DNA of 64,000 bases, taken from Rhynchospora pubera. Taxonomy: Eukaryota > Streptophyta > Magnoliopsida > Poales > Cyperaceae. Within the stretch, counting starts at the first letter, position 1. Every line of letters starts with the position of its first letter. Location: NCBI GenBank assembly GCA_028095005.1, contig CM051460.1, forward strand, positions 63,899,676 to 63,963,675. The letters are read 5' to 3'. Of this stretch, positions 46,583 through 58,469 are shown one piece after another. The notes under the pieces were generated by a model. That model did no database searches. It was not told the DNA's origin and worked only from the letters and a program-made list of their open reading frames with translations. The position numbers and the translations under genes are program-made.

Positions 46583-48390
46583 AACAGGAGTAGCATTCAT
46601 AAATCTGTTATTTTTATGTAGCTTTAAACAAATTTTATGTAAGATCTATGAAGCATGGTTTGTGTGGATTGTAGGTGTAGGTTCTAAGCAACATCTTTTT
46701 TTGGTAGGTAATTTGCAATATGCTCAGTAAGGTTGTCAGGTTGCCTAATTGGTGTTTGGAGATGATTTTTGTATCAGAGAGTATGCATGTGATTTTTTTA
46801 TGTAGTTTTAAGGTCTACACTCTAACTGTCTAACAGTACGCAGCAAGGCCTATGTTTTTGAAGGACGGATTTGTGAAGGAAAGGAAAGGGTGGACATATT
46901 GGAATAGTCGGTAACGGGGCCAGTCAGCCCAATCTTATTTTTGCATATCCAGTTTAGTATAATAGTAGTATGTACAAGTTAAGGTTAAAAATATTTTTCG
47001 GCCTTCTTCATGTAGTTGATTGATTGTAGAATAATTCTACCCCAAGTACCCAAGTACCCAGTAACAGGGACAGGGACCGGTACTGACCTTTGGGTTGGTA
47101 TTTGTACAGGGAATGTACGTAGCAATCGCGTATGACATAAGAACTGATAACTATCTGATGCTTCTAAGATTTGTTCAAGGTCCGTACACATGTCACGTAT
47201 GGCAGGGTTACATTTCTAATTTTTAACTTTGAACTGGGATCTGTACCAGTTAGAGGGATAATAAATTTAATTAATGTACGTAGTTGATTCGAACTGAACC
47301 ATCTATATATATCTAAGATGCCTTTTGTGTAATAATGTATAAGGATAAGGATGAAGGTGGGTGGGTGGGTGGACATTCTTATAAGAAAATATTATTTATT
47401 TTACTTATTGTATTTTAATGAAACGTGATTAATTTTTTTGATGTCGCTGTTATTTATTTTTTTTTGGAAATTAGTAAGGGAGCGCCCTACCAATTTTCTT
47501 TTATTCAAAGGAAAAATATCAATGTTTGTTACAACTCGAATTAGAAGAGAACTAAAATCTAGAAACACAAACCCTTGAAGCCGGTATCATCTAAAACCGG
47601 TACAACAACAAACCGTCATCTAGAACATTGTACTTACATCCTTTTTTGCGACGCAACAAAGTTTCTAACCAACATTTTTAAACCCATCATCTAAAATCTA
47701 AAAAATGACATAGTGCAACCTTTTTCAACGCATCACATGTCGATAAAGTGCTATCACCACATAGAGCAATCATCATTTATTATTGCAACAACTAAAATTA
47801 GTTTGGAAAAGAAATTTTTGATGTTGCTTCATGCGGCACTGGGATGTCGCTGTTATTTGAACCATCCTCTATGTGGATATATCATATATGAAAGAAAATG
47901 ACATGTCAACCTTTTGGAGGACAATTCCAATTAATAAGACAAGACAAGAAAAGAGAGGCGGTCTCCAAGTCAAATGTGGACTTCCTTCTGTTAGTCTTTA
48001 AAAAATGAAAGAAGACACGAGACACGTACCAGGTACTGCTTAAATTTTACTACTAGTCTAGTAGCCTCACTCATCTAATATCTAATACTAATAGTAATAC
48101 ACTCACTAATTGTACTAATAATGTGCAGGGGTTGAATCGGTACTGAAAATAATAAATTAATAATTAATTTCTTCCTTCCTATCTCTCTCTTTCTCCCTTG
48201 TCCTGTATAATAAATTAAATAAATAAACAAGAGATGATTGAAGATTGAAGACAAGGCGCTTAATCCTACTTCTAATAGACAGTCTAATAATACTTCTTTC
48301 TTTCCTTCTTTCTGACAGCATGGCCCCACTCAGAGTCAGAGGCGCCAATTAATCGGACCAGGAATTGAATTGGAAATTTTAAATTTGGAT
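46583..48390. other. Spacer with no recognisable gene
   Basis: The first 385 bases are the shared 3' flank of the duplication. After that come AT-rich sequence, a C-run at about 46254-46268 (inside the preceding pseudogene intron) and scattered short frames. Nothing else supported. Confidence 0.4.
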
Positions 48391-48392
48391 TA

Positions 48393-50517
48393 ATGGAAGA
48401 TCCAACCCGACCCGCTTTCTTCTCTCCTGCTCGAATCCGTCGATTGGTGGGATACATTTCATTTCAGGTCAGAATCAGATTCCCTCTCTCTCTCTCTCTC
48501 TCAATTGACACACCTACACACACAACATGGGCATTGGGCATGGACATGGTAGATAGATGGATCTTTTTTACATTACATAATAACTCCCAACTTACTTATG
48601 GGTTGTATATTGAAATGTGGAGCTCGATTTTGTCGCCATGCCTTTAGTAACTGAACTAGGTGCGGTCTTTTAGATGGATGCATTTCAGTAATCAATTGAT
48701 CTGAATTCATGTTTCCTGAGTTAGTAATTAATAGTATTGCATATTCAACCAGCTGTGCAAGTGCAATCCATGTTTCAGTCCCTTTATTCCACAATTCCCC
48801 TTTCCTCAATCCCTCCTATCCAATCTTCGAATTGTAGATACATACAGACTTTATATTGAGGTGTACCTCTACCTTTCACTTGAAAAGTGATTTTGTACGG
48901 ATCTGTACTGAATCATTATTATATGTAGTAGCTTCATGTTTCATATTAATTAAGGAAACTATATAATTAATTAATACACTGATGCTAAATAAAGTTTTGA
49001 ATCCCTCCTACGTACTAATATTTTGCACTTCTGTGTTTTGGGAAATTCCTGAGCATAATGGATCATGCAATTAATGGATATACTTTTGTTTCTTTCTTCA
49101 ATTGTAAGTAAAATTCTCAAGCATAAATAATGTATCATGTCAATTATATGATCTGCTGACAGCAGCACATTCACTAAACATGCATTAATGTTGGTATACA
49201 ATACAATTCACATCTAAGGATTGCATGGAAATTAGTGTGTGCAGCCACGCTGTTGATGCCATTTGAGAATCTGTTGTTTGAGTTGGTAATGAAAATGCTA
49301 ATAATTAAGAACCTTCCATTATACTTGCTCTCTTGTGAAAGACTATCCTTACAATAAAAAACTTGCAGTTTCTCTTTGTCAATGGCACATCCTTACATCC
49401 TTGGCCGTCGATTATCTGGTTGCCGTGGCTCTCAGATGTCTCAGCTCTGATGATTCCCTCGTCAATGTTGGCACTGCCTTTGGTAAAAACCACTCTACTG
49501 TGTCTCAACTACCTCATCAAATTCTACATTTCTTTATTTTATTCTACTAATGTTGTAAATTGGGAATGGGGAATGGGCCCTGCAGGGTGGGCACTATGGT
49601 CAACATTGCAAAAGAATTTCTCTTCCACTTCAATCAAGAGCCCGTATTTCTGAGCTCCGTCCCTAAAAATTCGACTGCTGCCAATGGGGGAACTCTTACA
49701 ATGCAACATCTAGCTGACGATCTTGCTATCATTTGCTCCTCCCCAATTTCGGATGAAGATTTGGCGATCACCATTATCGATGGTCTTGGTCTCTTGGACC
49801 GAATTTCAACTCTTTTTGTTGCTGCTCCTCCCCAGTTTCTATTTTCTTTTATCTTCAATATTTTTATGAATTTTCCTTTTGTTTATTCTTAATATTCAAT
49901 GGGGTTTCCAATTTGCTTTCAATTTGAGGCTGATCAGTTTTGTTTCCCTCTCAATTGTAGGTCTACTAGTTGAAGGGTAAAGCATTGGTGTTGGTTTTCC
50001 AATAAACTGATGCGAGTTGCATTTAGCAAAGGCGGTATGCTCTAATTTATTATGTCTTATCGTTGGTCAACTTTAACACTCAAGTTGGCTTCATTATTTA
50101 TTAGAAATTTTTGGAGTAGATAGAAATTTTCAGATGGCGACTGCTATAGATTTTGCCTGTGGATTGGATACAATGGTGGGCTACAAGCCATTCCAGGTTC
50201 AGTCTTAAGCTGATTTGTATGAGACAGTACTTTTTTTTTATCATCATAGGATGATGATCGATTTGTCTAACAGATTGGGGCAGAAAATGAATTGACTTTA
50301 TTTTTTGTTTATAAGCTTATTGACTTTGTATCTCTACATTTTTCAGGTTGCCTGCTTGAAATCTGATGATTGGGTTCGAGAAGGATTCTACCGATGGCTA
50401 TATCGCTTTCCTCACACACATTCCAAGATGACAGAGCATGAGTCAATTCTCAAATCCTCCCTCAAATTTTCAGCGCCTCCAACTTTCCCACGCAGCATGG
50501 GTTCTACTAATGCCTAG
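48393..50517 (+). pseudogene. Gene fragments, one ALP1/PIF-nuclease-like
   Basis: Several exon-like pieces on the plus strand. 49360-49530 encodes FLFVNGTSLH and, after a frameshift, VAVALRCLSSDDSLVNVG then FGKNHSTVSQ. These are the helix-turn-helix-like N-terminal motifs of plant ALP1-like proteins derived from PIF/Harbinger nuclease. 49660-49850 encodes HLADDLAIICSSPISDEDL, weakly like a copia gag. 50133-50196 plus 50346-50517 join as FACGLDTMVGYKPFQ and VACLKSDDWVREGFYRWLYR and end PPTFPRSMGSTNA before a stop. I do not recognise that protein, although it has a proper TTTTTCAG acceptor. 48393 opens with MEDPTRPAFFSPARIRRLVG. The mixture and the Helitron end downstream suggest captured pieces rather than one gene. 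Confidence 0.45.
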
Positions 50518-50519
50518 AT

Positions 50520-52680
50520 CGGTTCTTTTCCTTTCGAGATAAGTACAGTCTCTGGCATTGCCTCTCCCTCTCTTTCTCGCCATCTCCCTACTGCTCAACC
50601 TTCACTGTTGTATACAAGTTATATTCTTTATTGATTTAGGGACAATGCTACCCAAGGTCTCCTAATTTAGTTCTCAGATTTTAGCTTTGATTTTTTTTTT
50701 TTCAATAAAAAGGATCTGTGAAGAGGATGCTGCCCTTAATAGATATGCCTCTTTACTAATTTCTTCTCTCTCTAATATACATACTTCTAATTCGTAATGC
50801 CAGATACAAAGTGCCATAACCAAATTTATATGCCTTCAGGTAAAGAAATAAAGATGCCAATCTGTTCAGTTGTGTTCAGGTAACACATTTGTTCTTTATT
50901 TTTTTCTTTTTTCTCTTCTTTTCTTCCTCAAATTCTACAGCTTCAAACAAGTTCAGTTGTTTAGTTCAGTTAGGCTTTTATCAAATTATTTGGGACATAT
51001 ATACCAATACAAGATGGGACGGGATCAATTGTAACAGTTCATTATTTTAGGGTCCATGTTCAATCATTAGATAAGATTTAAGAATGGTGGCTAAGCAAAT
51101 TAAACATCTGGTATCAATAATACAAGGTTTTCAACAACTGTATTAATTTACCTCTGTACAAAACACTTACTGTTAAGGAGAGAATTGTAAAGTTAGCTCA
51201 AGTAGAATCGTACAAAAACAAAAACATAATATAAAAGAATAAAATGTTTTTAGTTGGTAATGAAGCTTTCTGGAGTTGTAATAAGCTTGGCTATAAAATT
51301 TTTGTACTTGATTAGTTTTTAGCATTAATAGGTTTCAAATGAGAACTGCTCACTGTAAGGCTTTTAATTTCTCACTAGTAAAAAGATTGAAAACTTTCAT
51401 TTTCTTTGCATCACAGTTCATGTCGAAAAAATTATCTACAATCTTGGCAAGTTCTTAGCATCACAGAGATTATTCTCATATGGTTGATATAGGTCGAAAT
51501 TATTTCTCATTCGGACCTATATTTAATTAATTGCACTGATTAGAAATGACTTCTCAACAGAATAAACTAGCACGTTAGCTGATCGACTGATACCTCAAAT
51601 CTCAAACAAAGCTTATCTGAGCTCTCCAGCTGAGGTATGGAGTTATTTTTCTCAATTAGTCTTATAGATTCTTGCAGTTAGATAGTTTTTATTTCGGTTT
51701 GGAGCTGTAAATACATCAGCAAATTAGCAAGGCACGTGAAATTGGAATTGGATTCTCAACAAAATCAATTAACCTGTCAACTAGCTGAGCAATACCCTAA
51801 TGGTGCCTGTTAATTGTGTTTATCATTAACATAGAGTTAAAATGTCTGTACATCTAACTCTGCATGTTTCCAATAAGTTTTGCATTTGTATAAAACTTTG
51901 ATCTATAATCTTAGTCAGGCATCATTTTCTTTCTCTACTTACCAACAATGTTTTCCAAGTAAAACTGGTGCAAAGCAAAAGTAGAAGGTATAAAAATATT
52001 TCAGCAAGGGCAAAACTGGAAAAGCTACATAGATTTTACGTTCTTATGAAAAATGTGCAACATAGATTATGTAAAGCATATTTTCCCTTTTCGTTTGCTT
52101 TTTTTTATTACTAACCTATCATTTTTTTTCAAAGGAAAACCATACAGATTAGATATCGTGCTTTTGTTGCTGTCTGATCAGGATGCTTAATTTAAAAGCA
52201 CGCACAAGGTTGCAGATTTTCAATTTACTTTGAAGGTATGAACTAGTTCTGCATATTAATGCAAATTTTCTTTAATTGTTAAATTCTGTTGAGTTGTATG
52301 TTGAAACCCACTAAACTGAATCCTAGCCAACAAAAAATGAATTCTTCAATAACAATTTTTATTTGTGTTTTCCAATCATAATCATTCCTCTTGCTCTTCT
52401 CAGTCTGAATGTGATCCTTCTGCTTGCCTTTGGTTCCTTTTATTTTTTTTATGATGTCTTGCTTATTAAATCGTGGATTGGATAATTGAAGGAACACATG
52501 TGCTTATCAAATTTATAAAGGTAATTTGTTACATATCATTTTTTTTAAATGACTTATTTTAAGAACGACTTTGTAAAGCACATTAATTTTACAATCTCCC
52601 TTTTTTGTTTTGTTATCTTTTAGAATTTACATAGTTGATTTATCTATTTGTCAGCATTGACGTGGGAAAAAAATAATATC
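50520..52680. other. AT-rich region upstream of a Helitron end
   Basis: No coding series, RNA gene or terminal repeat recognised. It probably belongs to the body of the element that ends at 52723. Confidence 0.4.
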
Positions 52681-52689
52681 AAAATATAA

Positions 52690-52723
52690 AAATAGATCGC
52701 GCAACGCGCGAGATGCCCACTAG
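52690..52723 (+). mobile_element. Helitron 4, 3' terminus
   Basis: The hairpin CGCGCAACGCGCG (52698-52710) is followed by AGATGCCCACTAG and then T, a canonical 3' end on the plus strand. The 5' end could not be located; the captured fragments from 48.4 kb may lie inside. The hairpin differs from those of the other Helitrons here. Confidence 0.65.
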
Positions 52724-53384
52724 TAGTATGTTATGTTGATGTCAACCAGAAATAAGAAAAATTAGGATTGTGCACACTGATAAATAAAAGATGTTGCAGG
52801 TGGTCACGAAGGATATTTTTCAATTGAAGCGGAAGAAAATTTTAATTGGACCTGTGTGTCGGGTTAGATTTTTAATGAAACGATCTGACACCCAAGCATT
52901 TTGTATTTAGTATTTTGATTTTTTTTTATCCAATTTATTTCAGTTTCTATTAGATCCACTGTATCTTACTTATTTCAAAGGCTCAACAGCTAAATTATAT
53001 CTCATTATTATCGTTTATTGTTATCAATTTAGTTTCTAGTAGCAATTTGGATCTACTACTGTTCTTGTATCCAATTTTGAGCAAATTATACTAGCTGGTC
53101 CGACGAACACTTGTGTGACTTGCTGATTTGCTGGTAATAACAGAAAATCAAGGTTTCTGAGCTCAGGGACGTTACAAAATAGTTGAAAACCAAGGTTTTT
53201 GAGTTGAAATTGAGTTCAGAAACGTTACAAGTGGTATTACTGATTAAATTGATCTATATCGATCTGCTCACTTGCTTCAGTGGTTGATTGCATATGGCAT
53301 CCTTTGGAAGGCATAGTGAGACATTTAAAGAAAGGCGCTCAAAACTATCAGATCTAGTACAAATCAGAGGTACAAGCAACTAAA

Positions 53385-53985
53385 TTGAAGGAGGTAAATG
53401 ATGGCAATTTGTTTGTCAAAGGATTAGATAAATCTATGACTAATCTAGCCTTATTCCAATTGTTTTCTCAATTTGGAAAAACTTGTGCTTGTCTGATTAA
53501 GACTGATTTGAACGGTTTATCAAAAGGTTATGACTTTGTTCAGTTTTATTGTGCTGAATCATCTAAGAAAGCTGTGAAAATCAAACCTAAATGGCAAGAT
53601 CATGAATGGGAAGAGGATGGTTATAAGGCATTTTTTTGTTACTAGAAAGAGTGAGAAAAACAATGTATTGAGCCAAAGTGTTGACAAAAAAGAACTTGAT
53701 GTGGGACAAAATAAAAGTCAGCTAGGAAGAAGTGGTAACGAAAGTGAGAGTACGGGGAAAATCTGTCTAAATCATGGAGAAAAAAGAAATAGACACTTTA
53801 AGGAAGTGTATAAAGACTGGATTGTTGTGGGTGGTACCAATAAAGTTGATGAAGGAAAAATTTCAAAAGTGAATGAAGAACAGTCTCAGTTGATGCAATC
53901 AATCAACCAGTTCTCACCTACTGCACAGAGACAAAATCTTTGCAATCACCACAGTTACTATCTCGTAAGCCAAATATTGAGTTAA
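53385..53985 (+). pseudogene. RRM-domain relic, poly(A)-binding-protein-like
   Basis: 53385-53580 encodes NLFVKGLDKSMTNLALFQLF (RNP2 region) and LSKGYDFVQF (RNP1 region). The layout is that of an RRM of the poly(A)-binding protein type. A frameshift near 53600 separates it from NGKRMVIRHFFVTRKSEKN, which corresponds to the end of the same RRM and linker, and from a Lys/Gln-rich tail ending at 53985. Text downstream (to about 54150 and from 54330) appears to be more of the same decayed sequence, split by a MITE. Non-functional as it stands. A LINE ORF1 with an RRM is an alternative origin. Confidence 0.5.
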
Positions 53986-54158
53986 TTGAACCCCAGCCAA
54001 TGCAACTTTTGTCACCAAAATATGCACTACAACCTGTGTTAGTTACACCTCAGCCAATTCCTCTTGTAGTATCACAACCTTAACACCTAGAGCAAGAACA
54101 TGTACAACAAAAGTTATTCATGCCAATGCAAACCTCTTTCCAAAACCGTCCCATTAAT

Positions 54159-54326
54159 GGCTCCGTTTGGATGGTGTGAGAATAAAAAGAATAAGAAAGA
54201 AGTGTTGGGAAGAAGGGAAGAAGTATTGGAAAGTGTGTAACTTTGTGAAGAGTTTGAATTGTTTATAATAAATTTACTTCCTTATTCTCTTATTTCCTAA
54301 TTCCTAGGGCTCATCCAAACGGAGCC
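54159..54326. mobile_element. PIF/Harbinger-like MITE, copy 5
   Basis: Near-perfect inverted ends GGCTCCGTTTGGATG and CATCCAAACGGAGCC, direct repeat AAT on both sides (54156-54158, 54327-54329), core GAATTGTTTATAATAAATTT. Closest relative is the copy at 14614. Confidence 0.8.
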
Positions 54327-54778
54327 AATGTGAATGAGCATTGGAGTATTGAGAGGATTATGCAAGGTGAAGTTGCACACAAAGGGGGAGGAGATCAAGA
54401 AAAAATTTTAACCCAGGCACAATTTTAATATAATAAAATTTTAAAAATAAAATAAATAATAAGTTAAATAAACAAAGTCATTCTAAACATATATAAATAT
54501 TACAAAATAGATCATCCTTTAATAAATCTAATCAATTTTTCATAATCTTTACTTCTCTATTAATCACCTAAAAACACAAAAAAAGTTAAAACAACACATT
54601 ATTTTTAGACAAGTCCAATATTTTTTTAATTTTAGTCTATGCACTATGATTTTTTTAAATCTAGACATCTATCAAATCCTACTATCCGGGTTCTTAATTT
54701 TCCAAAAACGACCCAGGCAAGTGTCTTGATTACCTTCTATTTGAATTTGGCACCGAGAGTATGAATACTTAACTTGAG

Positions 54779-54964
54779 ATGGATGAGCAGTTCAGCGTTG
54801 GGATGAAGGAGAAGGTTGAAGGTATGGCTACGGTTGAAGAAAAATTGACTATTGATGAAAGTGTAGATGAAGTTGGAGGTGAGAAAGGTTTTGAACTAGA
54901 GATGTTGTTGGGCAGTAAAGGTGTAGAGATAAAGAAAAGAAAAGAAGTGAAGGAAAAGAATTAG
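54779..54964 (+). other. Short open frame, unrecognised
   Basis: 61 codons starting MDEQFSVGMKEKVEGM, rich in Glu, Lys and Val. No domain recognised. It may be the tail of the decayed gene upstream. Not supported as a gene on its own. Confidence 0.2.
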
Positions 54965-55009
54965 AGGTGTAGGATCAATCTTGTAAGTGAAAGAGAAATA
55001 TTAGGAGGA

Positions 55010-55250
55010 TGTTGTAATGGTGTTTCTTTTTCAAAACAGCACAGAATTATATTCCGTTATTCGTTCTACTTCAGAAATTATAAGTATAACAGTTCAAAAC
55101 GAGGCAAAATGGTTCGAAACGGCACGATTCCGTATATTGTTTGCCGTTTCATTATTGAAATTAAATAAAAGTTGATTCCATATTTGTTCCGTTTCGGTTA
55201 TACGGAACGGCATAACAATCAATGACGCCATACCGTTGACAGGTGTGAAG
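55010..55250. mobile_element. hAT-type MITE fragment
   Basis: The right end GTTGACAGGTGTG resembles the reversed end of the element at 22490 (TAGGGGTGTCAAC). The interior shares AAACGGCA and GTTTCGG words and the segment GGCATAAC. The left end is unclear. Confidence 0.45.
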
Positions 55251-55770
55251 GGCTGGTATCAACTACCTTCTCTGATGCCTATCTATTCTTATGCCATTGT
55301 CTATATATCAATATAGTTCAATATCACTATCAAATCATTAATCTGTTCAATAACAAACAAGGACTTTAACAACCAACAAAATCAAGCATTTATTTATATC
55401 AAGTTTGCTTTTGGGAACAAGTGTATTGGTTTAAACAAGGCCTGTTAGTGAGGTAGGCCCCTCCATTAATTTCGTTAATATCCAGTCATTGCTTGTTCCT
55501 AGACGAACAACTTTCAGCGACTCACATCCAATGAGAAGCATGTAAAATGGGGGTGTTCAACGAGGCTTCAATATCATTTTTCTTTACGTCCTTATTTCCA
55601 ACTATCCAAACTTAAGACCACAAGAAACAAATATATATTTCCTTTAAGAAGTGAATTATTTACTGAGTTAAAGTTTCGTCTCATGATTTTCAGTCAACAA
55701 AAAATATATTAATTTCTGTACATTGATCTGTATATATATATGAAACATATATAAATCTAATCGGAATATT

Positions 55771-57402
55771 TTAGCATGAACCATAACCTGAACTCAGATT
55801 TGAATCTTCATAAAATCTCTCGACCTTTTTCTTGATATTCTCAGGTGAAAACCGGACACTCACAAAATCCTTGTGCGAGCTGTACCATCTACGGTACGCT
55901 GGTACCAGCATCGCCTCCACCATGAGTTTGACCTCGTGTCTCATGGCCACATCAGCAATGACCCAATCTTTCCTCTCCTTCATTGCCATGTCAAATGCTA
56001 ATAGAAACATGCGCAACCTCTCGACATCCCCGTTTTCATTTTCAACTGATAACATCTCTGACATGTGAGCCCATCCAGATCGCACATGACCCTCCACAAA
56101 CCGGCGTGCTTTCATATTGTGTTCATTCACCCATTCATCACCCAAAATCTTTCTCAGTTGACAACTTTCTACCTTTCCAATGATGTACTGAAGGTTGTTT
56201 GCTAGAAATAGGTACGATAAGGCCACGTCACTGTAAGTCTCAGCCTTGGAATCGATCTTGCATAACAAAACAAATAATATCCATGCAATTGTCACCGAAA
56301 GAATTGATTCATCTTGTAGATTAGGTAGGTTAAAGAATGAAGAGTTGCAGTTTGGAGGGAGGTCAACAAGAATTTCCTGAAGAGAGTGCTCAAAATCAGA
56401 TAAATATGCCAAATAGTTCATCACATACCGGGTTAATGGATGTATGGCACCGCCTGGTACCCCAGAGGAATTTAATGGATCTTTTTGAATCGCCAATTCA
56501 AACTCAGATATTACCGCTCTAATTGCTTTGGATAGTTTGCCAAGTGATGATATCACCTGTGATCTTACAGAGGATGCCGGTTCAGACCCGAAAATTGATT
56601 CAATGTCGGGTAAGAGATCAGATAGCACAACATACATATCCAAAAGCCGAAAGAGCTTTTCAGGCGAAGGTTTCAAGTTCACAGCAACCGTCTCAGGAAA
56701 GGTCAGGAAGCTCAGTGTCACATCACATGTTATGGTAGAGAATATCAAGTCAGGTACTGACTCTGGTGAGGCAGCAAAGATCTGATGACACAGGCGGTGC
56801 TCGTCAGAGCAGAGGGACTGTACAACAACTGGTGCCATGTCTCTCCATGATTTGATCTGATTGTCCAAGGTTTCCCATCTAAGTTTGCGAACGAATTTTG
56901 GTTGGTGTGCCGATTGATCGAACCCAAGTCTAACCATTTGAGACTTTAAGGTTGATTGGCGCATGGATTGGTAGGTGGAGACACACTCCTCAACATAGCC
57001 GGTAGAGAGCATGGTTTCGGCGATAGAACAGGCGGCTTTGATGTTGTCAGAGTGTGAGTCAAGTGACGATGAGATATGAAAGAGGTGGTACTTGAGGGAT
57101 TCTTTGAGGTGTTGCATGGCTGATTCGAGAAGGGTGTGAATGGTGACGAGTTCATGACTAGTGTGGTGGTGGGAAGCATGGGAGGCGGAGAGGTGGAGGA
57201 GGTGGGAGTGGAGATGGGAGGTGGCCTGAAGGAAAGACGGAGAGAGGGAGTCAGAGGAGTGTGGGTCCCAGTGGGAGATGGCAGAGCGGACGGTGGAGAT
57301 GGACTGCGAGATGGAGATTGATTGATGATGATGATGATGATGATGAGGGCCTAATTTGGAGGATGGCTGTGCCAAGAGGCTGCGTAGCGTCTTTGGCGCC
57401 AT
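55771..57402 (-). CDS. EXO70: EXO70 exocyst subunit, single exon
   Basis: One uninterrupted frame of 543 residues starting at an ATG preceded by a T-rich leader. The exocyst tethers secretory vesicles to the plasma membrane; plant EXO70s are a large family and some clades are intronless. Seen here: a poly-His tract at residues 20-26 (repeat CAT/CAC), the motif GAIHPLTRYVMNYL near residue 325, the FLANNLQYIIGKV segment near 410, and the C-terminal end MVEAMLVPAYRRWYSSHKDF then VRFSPENIKKKVERFYEDSN. Length is slightly below the usual 580-680. The short, Ser/His-rich N-terminus and single exon fit an EXO70H-type member, but the clade is not proved. No lesion seen. Confidence 0.9.
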   Translation of the reverse strand: MAPKTLRSLLAQPSSKLGPHHHHHHHQSISISQSISTVRSAISHWDPHSSDSLSPSFLQATSHLHSHLLHLSASHASHHHTSHELVTIHTLLESAMQHLKESLKYHLFHISSSLDSHSDNIKAACSIAETMLSTGYVEECVSTYQSMRQSTLKSQMVRLGFDQSAHQPKFVRKLRWETLDNQIKSWRDMAPVVVQSLCSDEHRLCHQIFAASPESVPDLIFSTITCDVTLSFLTFPETVAVNLKPSPEKLFRLLDMYVVLSDLLPDIESIFGSEPASSVRSQVISSLGKLSKAIRAVISEFELAIQKDPLNSSGVPGGAIHPLTRYVMNYLAYLSDFEHSLQEILVDLPPNCNSSFFNLPNLQDESILSVTIAWILFVLLCKIDSKAETYSDVALSYLFLANNLQYIIGKVESCQLRKILGDEWVNEHNMKARRFVEGHVRSGWAHMSEMLSVENENGDVERLRMFLLAFDMAMKERKDWVIADVAMRHEVKLMVEAMLVPAYRRWYSSHKDFVSVRFSPENIKKKVERFYEDSNLSSGYGSC

Positions 57403-58461
57403 TTTTTTTTTTTTATTTGCTTTCTGTCTTTCTTTCTTTCTTTCGGATGGTGTTGCTCTTTTGGAGTGAACAATTTGATTTTGGCTTGGTGATGGCAGGA
57501 ATGACTAATGAGGAATTGAGGTCTGAGGATGCACCATTCAACATTAATTCTATTTCTATATATTGATCGTTGTTAGGCGGCGATAAACTTGGAATATCTT
57601 TTGCTTTTGCTTGGATGGACGCGGCAGGGACTCAATAATGAATGACTGTGACTATGACTACGGTCTACGGGTGAGCTCAAGTAATTGGTTCATGCATTGA
57701 ATGTAGGGTATGTGTTTAGCCGAATATATTAATTTAAGTGTTGACCAAGTCCTCTACTCTTCCGTTGCCGAATTGGATTTGAATAGCTTAATTAGTCGTA
57801 TGTCAAGTTAGCAAGTCAACAGTACTAATTAGGAGATGCTAGAAAATTTAGTTGAACTGAACGCTTCCCTTCTAAAAATCTTAATGATTCCCTCTCATTC
57901 TGAGATCGTCAGATGGAGATAATGATTGATGCTTATGCAATAAATAAAATTGCTTGAATCAATATAATTGCTGACTGTCTTATCATTCATGTACACGTAC
58001 CTGTACCTGTACACAGATATATAATTGCATCAATCAATAATGTATTCTTATCATAAATAAAAATGACGGATAGGTTGTATTTATATTAATTAATAATTAA
58101 TTCAGAACATTGAAATAACTTATCAAAATAATGATAAAGGAAATTAAAACTTTATAAATAATATTTTATACACTATATATTTCTATTAATAATGGTGAAA
58201 TATGCTTTTATGAAATGGTCACGCCTATGCCCCTAATTAAGTCCAACGGTCTTTCATTTTCAAAGAGTGCAAAATGCTGACCTTTTCTGCCAGTCATGAC
58301 CGTAACGGTAAGACGACATCAACATTAGAGTACCTTACATATCGCAATAAATAGTTAGATAACTATACAAAACTACACGTAGGGGGAAAAATGCGGCTTT
58401 CAAAATTCTATTCAATTAATTAATTAATTAATTAATGGGGCTTCGGAGATGCTTCCCTCTG
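57403..58461. other. Upstream region of EXO70 and spacer
   Basis: T-rich and CTTT-repeat leader just before the start codon (57403-57450), probably the 5' UTR. The rest is AT-rich with no gene recognised. Confidence 0.4.
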
Positions 58462-58469
58462 CGGATACG

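Noticed and set aside
55832..57321. Plus-strand open frames opposite EXO70
   Set aside because: They are antisense shadows of the intact EXO70 frame.
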